Shown: positions 58,274 to 64,000 of the stretch, one piece after another | Layout: every line of letters starts with the position of its first letter | How positions within the stretch are numbered: position 1 is the first letter of the stretch | Position numbers and translations under genes: made by a program | The notes under the pieces: generated by a model | Databases searched by the model: none | Seen by the model: only the letters and a program-made list of their open reading frames with translations | Told to the model about the DNA's origin: nothing | Assembly (NCBI GenBank): GCA_029558905.1 | Contig: JAKQCX010000027.1 | Location: 62,001 to 126,000 of the forward strand | Origin: Pseudomonadota bacterium | GTDB taxonomy: Bacteria > Pseudomonadota > Gammaproteobacteria > Burkholderiales > Thiobacillaceae | Length of the DNA stretch: 64,000 nt | Direction of reading: 5' to 3'

Positions 58274-58356
58274 GGGTCGGTTCCGGGCCTCGCAGGCCCG
58301 TGGTCGGGCAGGCCCGTCATTCTACCCGCAATCACGCGGCCGCTGAGCGGGAGAGC

Positions 58357-59793
58357 ATGCGTCGCTTCATGAGGCTAGTGTGGGGTCTGTCCCTGCTGGT
58401 CTGGCTGGCCCTGGGCGGCTGCGGACGCAACCTGCCTCTTCCCGGCGCGGGTGGCGAGCTGGTGGTGGGCATGCGCAACAGCCCCACCACCTACTACACC
58501 GACCAGCAGGGGGAGCCGGCCGGCTTCGAATACGACCTGGTAGCCCGCTTCGCGCAAACGCAGGGCTGGCGCTTGCGCGTGGTGCTGTTGGACGACCTCG
58601 ATGAGCTGCTGACCACCGTGCGAGAAGGACGGGTGCACCTGGCCGCGGCGGGTCTGACCGCTACCCCGGCGCGCAAGCGTGAGCTCGCCTTCGGTCCGGC
58701 CTATGGCGAGGTGAAGGAATGGGTGGTGTGCAATGCGAAAGGGCCCATCCCCCGCGACATCTCAGGCCTGGCGGGCCTGCGCCTGGAAGTGGTCGCGGGC
58801 AGCAGTCACGCGGAGTCCCTCAGGCGCCGCGCGGACCGGCAACCCGGTCTGCAATGGGTGGAGGTGAAGACCGCGGGTTCCGAGGAGTTGATGGAGCGGG
58901 TCGATATGGGCCTGACGGACTGTGCCGTATCGGATTCCGACAGCCTGGAAGTGGCGCACAACTTCCATACCAACCTGCAGGATGCCTTCGTGTTGCAGGA
59001 GGGTCAGCCCCAGGCCTGGGCCCTGCGCCAGGGTGCGGATGTGGTCCTTGCCCGCAAGTTGAGCACCTTCTTCCAGCACATGCACAAATCGGGCGAGCTG
59101 GAAAACCTGCGTGAACGCTATTTCGGGCATGTCAACCGCCTGGCGGACGCGGACGTGGCCGGCATCCTGGAGCGTCGCTCCACCCTGCTGCGCGCGCTGG
59201 AGCATAGTTTCCACGAGGCGCAGCAGCTCACCGGCCTGGACTGGCGCCTGCTTGCGGCCGTGGCCTATCAGGAGTCGCAGTGGGACAACCATGCCGTCTC
59301 ACCCACGGGGGTGCGGGGCCTGATGATGCTGACGGAAGCCACCGCCAATCATCTGGGGGTGAAGGATCGCCTGGATGCCCGGGAAAGCATCCTGGGAGGG
59401 GCCCGCTACATCACCCAGCTGCGCGATGGCCTGCCGCGGGAGGTGCCGGAGCCGGACCGCATCTGGCTGGCCATGGCGGCCTACAACCTGGGCCTGGGGC
59501 ATGTGCGTGATGCCCGGGAACTGGCCCGGCGCCTGGGCAAGAATCCGAACTCCTGGCGCGATATGAAGGATGTCCTGCCGCTGCTGGCACGCCCCAGGCA
59601 TCACGCCGGTCTGCGTTATGGCTACGCCCGGGGGGGGGAGGCCAGGGCCTTCGCGGAAAACGTACGCATCTATTACGACATCCTGACGCGTTATGAAAAA
59701 CCATACCGCGACATCTGGCCGCTGGGGCAATCACAAGAACCAGCGCGCAAGTCCTTTATCCTGCGTCTGGCCCAGTCATTCGGGGTGCCCTGA
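58357..59793 (+). CDS. mltF: Membrane-bound lytic transglycosylase MltF
   Basis: Outer-membrane lipoprotein murein hydrolase. The 478 residues have a lipoprotein signal ending GGC (Cys22) and a periplasmic-binding-like (SBP_bac_3) regulatory domain (about 35-265; FEYDLVARFAQTQGW, AAAGLTATPARK). The SLT domain (about 285-440) has catalytic Glu in AYQESQWDNHAVSPTGVRG. A run of nine G bases (59630-59638) lies near the 3' end. The start has a GGGAGAG Shine-Dalgarno. Confidence 0.95.
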   Translation: MRRFMRLVWGLSLLVWLALGGCGRNLPLPGAGGELVVGMRNSPTTYYTDQQGEPAGFEYDLVARFAQTQGWRLRVVLLDDLDELLTTVREGRVHLAAAGLTATPARKRELAFGPAYGEVKEWVVCNAKGPIPRDISGLAGLRLEVVAGSSHAESLRRRADRQPGLQWVEVKTAGSEELMERVDMGLTDCAVSDSDSLEVAHNFHTNLQDAFVLQEGQPQAWALRQGADVVLARKLSTFFQHMHKSGELENLRERYFGHVNRLADADVAGILERRSTLLRALEHSFHEAQQLTGLDWRLLAAVAYQESQWDNHAVSPTGVRGLMMLTEATANHLGVKDRLDARESILGGARYITQLRDGLPREVPEPDRIWLAMAAYNLGLGHVRDARELARRLGKNPNSWRDMKDVLPLLARPRHHAGLRYGYARGGEARAFAENVRIYYDILTRYEKPYRDIWPLGQSQEPARKSFILRLAQSFGVP

Positions 59794-59919
59794 CGGCTGC
59801 GTGCGTCCGTGGGGAGGAAAGGCGGAGGCCCGCTATCGTCGCAGGCCGTGCCCACGCCCGTGTCTGGGAGGGCACAGGAGGGGGAGGTAAAATCCAGGCT
59901 CGTCCCCGTAGAGCATCCC

Positions 59920-62900
59920 ATGTCCGGTCTTCCCCCCGTGCCTGCCTTCGTCCATCTGCGCCTGCACAGCGAGTATTCCATCCAGGATGGCCTGCTGCGG
60001 GTGGATGAGGCGATCAGACAGGCGCGGGCGGACGGCATGCCGGCCCTGGCCCTGACGGACCTGGCCAATGTCTTCGGTCTCATCAAGTTCTACAGCGCCG
60101 CGCGCAGGCAAGGCATCAAGCCCATCGCCGGCTGCGATGTGTGGGTCGCCACCCCGGAGACTCCGGACAAACCCAGCCGGCTATTGCTGCTGGTACAGGA
60201 CGACACCGGCTGGCGCAACCTGTGTGAACTGCTCACCCGGGCCTACCGCGGCAACATGCACAGGGGCCGGGCCCTGCTGCGGCCGGAATGGTGCGATGGT
60301 GGGGCGGCGGATGGCCTCATTGCCCTCTCGGGGGGACACCTGGGGGATGTAGGCCAGGCCCTGCTGAACGACTCCCGCGACGCGGCCCGGCGGTTGGCCC
60401 TGGCTTGGGCGGCACGCTTTCCGGATCGCTACTATCTGGAGATCCAGCGTGACGGACGCCCGGAATGCGAGCTGCACCTTGGCCATGCCCTGGACCTGGC
60501 GGAGGAGCTGGATCTGCCCGTGGTGGCTACCCACCCGGTGGAATTCCCCACCCGGGAGGACTATACCGCCCACGAAACGCGGGTGTGCATCGCCGAGGGC
60601 TACACCCTGGCGGACAAGCGCCGACCCAGGGCCTTCACCCCGGAGGACTACTTCAAGACCCAGGCGGAGATGCAGGCCCTGTTCGCCGACCTGCCCGAGG
60701 CCCTGGAAAACACCCTGGAGATCGCGCGGCGCTGCAACCTGACCCTGGAACTGGGCAAGAGCCGGCTGCCGGACTTCCCCACGCCCAATGGCTTGGCCCT
60801 GGACGAACACCTGCGCGCGCAGGCCCGGCAGGGACTGTCTCGGCGCTTGGCGGCGCTCTACCCGGATGCGCCAGCGCCGGCGGAGAAACAGGCGGAATAC
60901 ACGGCACGCCTGGAGCTGGAGCTGGACACCATCATCCAGATGGGCTTTCCCGGCTACTTCCTCATCGTCGCCGACTTCATCAACTGGGGAAAGAACAATG
61001 GTGTGCCCGTGGGCCCGGGCCGGGGTTCCGGCGCCGGCTCCCTGGTGGCCTATGCACTGGGTATCACGGACCTGGACCCCCTGGCCTATGCGCTGCTGTT
61101 CGAGCGCTTTCTCAATCCCGAGCGGGTCTCCATGCCCGACTTCGACATCGACTTCTGCCAGGATAACCGCTGGCGGGTGATCGAGTACGTGCGGGAAAAG
61201 TATGGTGCCGAGGCCGTGAGCCAGATCGCCACCTTCGGCGCCATGGCGGCCCGGGCGGTGATCCGGGATGTGGGGCGTGTCCTCGACCTGGGCTACAACT
61301 TCTGCGACCAGCTCTCCAAGATGATCCCATCCGCCCCGGGCAAGAACGTGAGCCTGGACGAGGCCCTGGAGCAGGTGCCGGAACTGAGGGCCCGCTACGA
61401 GCAGGAAGAGGAGGTGAAGGCCCTCTTTGACCTGGCGCGCAAACTGGAAGGGCTGACCCGCAACGTGGGCATGCACGCCGGCGGCGTGCTCATCGCCCCG
61501 GGCAGGCTCACGGATTTCTGCCCCCTGTACAACACCGAGGGTTCGGATTCGGTGGTGTCCCAGTTCGACAAGGACGACGTGGAGAAGGTCGGTCTGGTGA
61601 AGTTCGACTTCCTGGGCCTCAGAAACCTCACCATCATCGACCTTGCGATCAAATACATCCAAGCCCTGGAGCCGGGCCTGGAGCTGGATCTGGCCACCCT
61701 GCCCTTCACCGACCCGGCAGCCTACGACATCCTGAAGAAGGCCAACACCACCGCCATCTTCCAGGTGGAATCCGAGGGCATGAAGAAGCTCCTCGTGAAA
61801 CTGGAGCCGGACCGTTTCGAGGACATCATCGCCGTGCTGGCCCTTTATCGTCCCGGTCCGCTGGGCTCCGGCATGGTGGATGACTTCATCCTGCGCAAGA
61901 AGGGCAGGCAGGCCATCGACTATTTCCATCCGGACCTCAAGGCCTGTCTGGAGCCCACCTACGGCGTCATCGTCTACCAGGAACAGGTCATGCAGATCTC
62001 CCAGATCATCGGCGGCTACACCCTGGGAGGAGCGGACCTGCTGCGTCGCGCCATGGGCAAGAAGAAGCCCGAGGAAATGGCCAGGCATCGGGAGACCTTC
62101 AGCCAGGGTGCCGTCGCGAAGGGCTACGATGCAGGGCTGGCCATGCGTCTGTTCGATCTCATGGAAAAATTCGCGGAATACGGTTTCAACAAGTCCCACA
62201 CCGCTGCCTACGCCGTGGTCACCTACCACACCGCCTGGCTCAAGGCCCACCACACCGCCGCCTTCATGGCCGCCACGCTTTCCTCCGATCTGGACAACAC
62301 CGACAGCGTCAAGGTGTACGTGGACGATGCCCGGAAGAATGGCCTGACCATCCTGCCCCCGGATGTGAACCGGTCCGGCTACCGCTTCGTGCCCGTGGAC
62401 CGCAAGCGCATCCGCTATGGCCTGGGGGCCATCAAGGGCACGGGCGAGGGGGCCATCGCCAGCCTCGTGGCCTGCCGCGAGGAAGGCGGGGCCTTCACCG
62501 ACCTGTTCGATTTCTGCCGCCGGGTGGACCGGCGCATCGTCAACCGCCGGGTCATCGAGGCCCTGGTGCGCGCCGGGGCCTTCGACGGGCTGCATGCCGA
62601 CCGCAATGCCGCCTGCATGAGCGTGGGTCTGGCCCTGGAATGGGCCGAGACGCGACAGTTGCATGCTGCCCAGGGCTCTCTTTTTGGTGATACGGCCCTG
62701 GACGCTCCCCCCGAGCTGGTCTGTGTGCCGCCATGGTCCCCACGGGAACGGCTGACGCAGGAAAAGACCGCGCTGGGCTTCTATTTCTCCGGCCATCCCT
62801 TCGATGCGGACCGCTCCCTGCTCCAAGGGCTCATGAAAGGTTGCCTGAAGGACGTCAGACCCCAGCCCCACGCGCAGCTCTTGGCCGGGGTGGTGGCGGC

Positions 62901-63420
62901 CGTGCGTACCCAGATGACGCGCCGGGGCAAGATGGCCTACGTTACCCTGGATGACGGCCAGGGCCAGGTGGAAGTGGCCCTGTTCACCGATCTGTATGAC
63001 GCCAACCGTGCGCGCATCCGGGAGGATGCCCTGCTCCTGGTGGCTGGCAAGGTCAGTCTAGATGACTATTCCGGGGGCCTGCGGGCCGTCGCCGATGAGG
63101 TCCTCGACCCGGAAGAGGCACGCACCCGCTTTGCCACCCGGCTGCATCTGACATTGGCGGACGGCCTTGCCGGCAGCGTCGACGCCCACCGCCTCATGCA
63201 GGCCCTGGCCCCCTATCGGGATGAAAGAGGCTGTGCCCTGAGCCTGGGCTATCGCAATGTCGCGGCCAGCTGCGAGCTCATCCTGGGACCGGCCTGGCGC
63301 TTGCGCCTGGCGGATGACCTGCTAGCCGCCCTGGGCGGGTTCGGCGAGCTTGAGACGGCCTACAGCGTGGTGCTGAAGAACAGCCGCGAGCGCGGCGAAC
63401 GGATCAGGGCGGTGGCGTGA
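59920..63420 (+). CDS. dnaE: DNA polymerase III alpha subunit
   Basis: Replicative polymerase catalytic subunit. The 1,166 residues match DnaE1. The PHP domain begins VHLRLHSEYSIQDGLL. The palm has two catalytic aspartates in PDFDIDF (Asp407, Asp409), with GPGRGSGAGSLVAYALGITD just before. Finger motifs include NKSHTAAYAVVTYHTAWLK, and a C-terminal OB domain (about 985-1065) has GKMAYVTLDDGQGQVEV. The ATG at 59920 fits homology; no strong Shine-Dalgarno is close. It is not next to accA or rnhB here. Confidence 0.96.
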   Translation: MSGLPPVPAFVHLRLHSEYSIQDGLLRVDEAIRQARADGMPALALTDLANVFGLIKFYSAARRQGIKPIAGCDVWVATPETPDKPSRLLLLVQDDTGWRNLCELLTRAYRGNMHRGRALLRPEWCDGGAADGLIALSGGHLGDVGQALLNDSRDAARRLALAWAARFPDRYYLEIQRDGRPECELHLGHALDLAEELDLPVVATHPVEFPTREDYTAHETRVCIAEGYTLADKRRPRAFTPEDYFKTQAEMQALFADLPEALENTLEIARRCNLTLELGKSRLPDFPTPNGLALDEHLRAQARQGLSRRLAALYPDAPAPAEKQAEYTARLELELDTIIQMGFPGYFLIVADFINWGKNNGVPVGPGRGSGAGSLVAYALGITDLDPLAYALLFERFLNPERVSMPDFDIDFCQDNRWRVIEYVREKYGAEAVSQIATFGAMAARAVIRDVGRVLDLGYNFCDQLSKMIPSAPGKNVSLDEALEQVPELRARYEQEEEVKALFDLARKLEGLTRNVGMHAGGVLIAPGRLTDFCPLYNTEGSDSVVSQFDKDDVEKVGLVKFDFLGLRNLTIIDLAIKYIQALEPGLELDLATLPFTDPAAYDILKKANTTAIFQVESEGMKKLLVKLEPDRFEDIIAVLALYRPGPLGSGMVDDFILRKKGRQAIDYFHPDLKACLEPTYGVIVYQEQVMQISQIIGGYTLGGADLLRRAMGKKKPEEMARHRETFSQGAVAKGYDAGLAMRLFDLMEKFAEYGFNKSHTAAYAVVTYHTAWLKAHHTAAFMAATLSSDLDNTDSVKVYVDDARKNGLTILPPDVNRSGYRFVPVDRKRIRYGLGAIKGTGEGAIASLVACREEGGAFTDLFDFCRRVDRRIVNRRVIEALVRAGAFDGLHADRNAACMSVGLALEWAETRQLHAAQGSLFGDTALDAPPELVCVPPWSPRERLTQEKTALGFYFSGHPFDADRSLLQGLMKGCLKDVRPQPHAQLLAGVVAAVRTQMTRRGKMAYVTLDDGQGQVEVALFTDLYDANRARIREDALLLVAGKVSLDDYSGGLRAVADEVLDPEEARTRFATRLHLTLADGLAGSVDAHRLMQALAPYRDERGCALSLGYRNVAASCELILGPAWRLRLADDLLAALGGFGELETAYSVVLKNSRERGERIRAVA

Positions 63421-63490
63421 AGGCGGAACAGGCGCAGCGCTGCCCTCAAGCTGGCACAAACCGGTATGAGGTTCGATGGGGAGGGGCCAC

Positions 63491-64000
63491 GTGAGCAGCG
63501 ACGTCATCGATCAATCGGAAAAGGTGGAGCAGGTCGAGGAAGAGGTCCGCCATCTGGCCAAGGTCCAGGGCGAGCTGTGGAGCGACCTGCCCACGGACCT
63601 CTACATCCCCCCCGACGCCCTGGAGGTGATCCTGGAGGCCTTCGAAGGCCCCCTGGACCTGCTGCTGTGGCTCATCCGGCGCAACAACCTGAACGTGCTG
63701 GACATCAACATGGCCCAGCTCGCACGCCAGTACATCGATTACGTGGAGATCATGCGCAGCCGCCGTCTGGAGCTGGCGGCGGAATACCTGGTGATGGCCG
63801 CCATGCTCATCGAGATCAAGTCCCGCATGCTGCTGCCCCGGCCGGAAAGTGCCCGGGAGGAGGGAGAGGAAGCGGACCCCCGCGCCGAGCTGGTGCGTCG
63901 CCTGCTGGAATACGAGCAGATGAAACAGGCAGCACGCGGACTGGATGGCCTGCCCCAGCTGGGTCGGGATTTTCAGGCCGTGAGCGTGCACATCACTGAA
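63491..64000 (+). CDS. scpA: Segregation and condensation protein ScpA (3'-truncated)
   Basis: Kleisin subunit that bridges SMC heads for chromosome condensation. The window ends after 170 codons. Visible is an acidic N terminus, then EAFEGPLDLLLWLIRRNNLNVLDI (shortened: the core is FEGPLDLLLWLI) and the conserved AAEYLVMAAMLIEIKSRMLLP. GTG at 63491 is chosen because a GGGGAGG Shine-Dalgarno precedes it and no other in-frame start does. In related genomes it follows trpS directly. Confidence 0.93.
   Translation, partial: MSSDVIDQSEKVEQVEEEVRHLAKVQGELWSDLPTDLYIPPDALEVILEAFEGPLDLLLWLIRRNNLNVLDINMAQLARQYIDYVEIMRSRRLELAAEYLVMAAMLIEIKSRMLLPRPESAREEGEEADPRAELVRRLLEYEQMKQAARGLDGLPQLGRDFQAVSVHITE

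Noticed and set aside
57994-58356. Long N-terminal extension of MltF
   Set aside because: It crosses the tRNA-Ser gene and removes the lipoprotein signal; the ATG at 58357 gives a normal lipoprotein.

Overview
The window is GC-rich, densely coded chromosomal DNA that reads as a gammaproteobacterium, most likely a Chromatiales/Ectothiorhodospiraceae-like or Pseudomonas-related lineage. This is inferred from gene content and order: hflK-hflC-DUF2065-hisZ-purA, gloB-yafS-rnhA-dnaQ, rnr-rlmB, hpt with an S-methyl-5'-thioinosine phosphorylase, trpH-yciO-M50 peptidase-trpS, sigma-54 and sigma-28 flagellar promoters, and a PEP-CTERM protein. No rRNA, insertion sequence, integrase or CRISPR array was seen. 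Both edges cut a gene: hflK on the left, scpA on the right. No gene-free stretch exceeds 300 bases.

Layout. 1-4.3 kb: HflKC, a DUF2065 protein, HisZ and PurA. 4.4-10.5 kb: a four-gene, overlapping oligopeptide ABC importer (lipoprotein binding protein, two permeases, one double ATPase). 10.5-13.7 kb, minus strand: a MltD-like transglycosylase, a PEP-CTERM HEXXH protein and GloB. 13.7-15.6 kb: YafS-like methyltransferase, RNase HI and DnaQ. 15.6-18.5 kb: a TonB-dependent receptor paired with a periplasmic binding protein that has no ABC partners here. 18.5-31.9 kb: flagellar block, with a CopZ-like protein, FlgN, FlgM and FlgA on the minus strand, then a diguanylate cyclase and flgBCDEFGHIJKL on the plus strand. 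A sigma-54-type promoter precedes flgB and a sigma-28-type promoter precedes flgM.

31.9-35.0 kb, minus strand: a GGDEF-EAL membrane protein coupled to an exported alpha/beta hydrolase. 35.1-39.3 kb: a YoaA/DinG helicase coupled to a small HIRAN protein, then tsaB-rimI-uracil-DNA glycosylase. 39.4-42.8 kb, minus strand: a DUF302 protein and AcnA, divergent from a malic enzyme (42.9-44.1 kb). 44.2-45.5 kb, minus strand: a rhomboid protease and tRNA-Leu(CAG). 45.5-49.9 kb: rnr-rlmB-hpt-MTI phosphorylase. 49.9-52.0 kb, minus strand: parvulin, BolA, YciI, YciB. 52.1-55.5 kb: PHP nuclease, YciO, M50 peptidase, TrpRS. 55.6-64.0 kb: Lon, tRNA-Ser(CGA), MltF, DnaE and the start of scpA.

How genes work together: FlgM/FlgN/FlgA and FlgB-L build and time the rod, hook and hook-filament junction, and two c-di-GMP enzymes flank them. 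MTI phosphorylase releases hypoxanthine that Hpt can salvage next to PurA-type purine metabolism. RNase HI and DnaQ, DnaE, UDG and the YoaA helicase serve replication and repair. Many neighbours overlap by 4 bases (ATGA or GTGA), implying translational coupling. Two normally compact gene neighbourhoods appear split here: purA from tRNA-Leu/rnr, and trpS from scpA.
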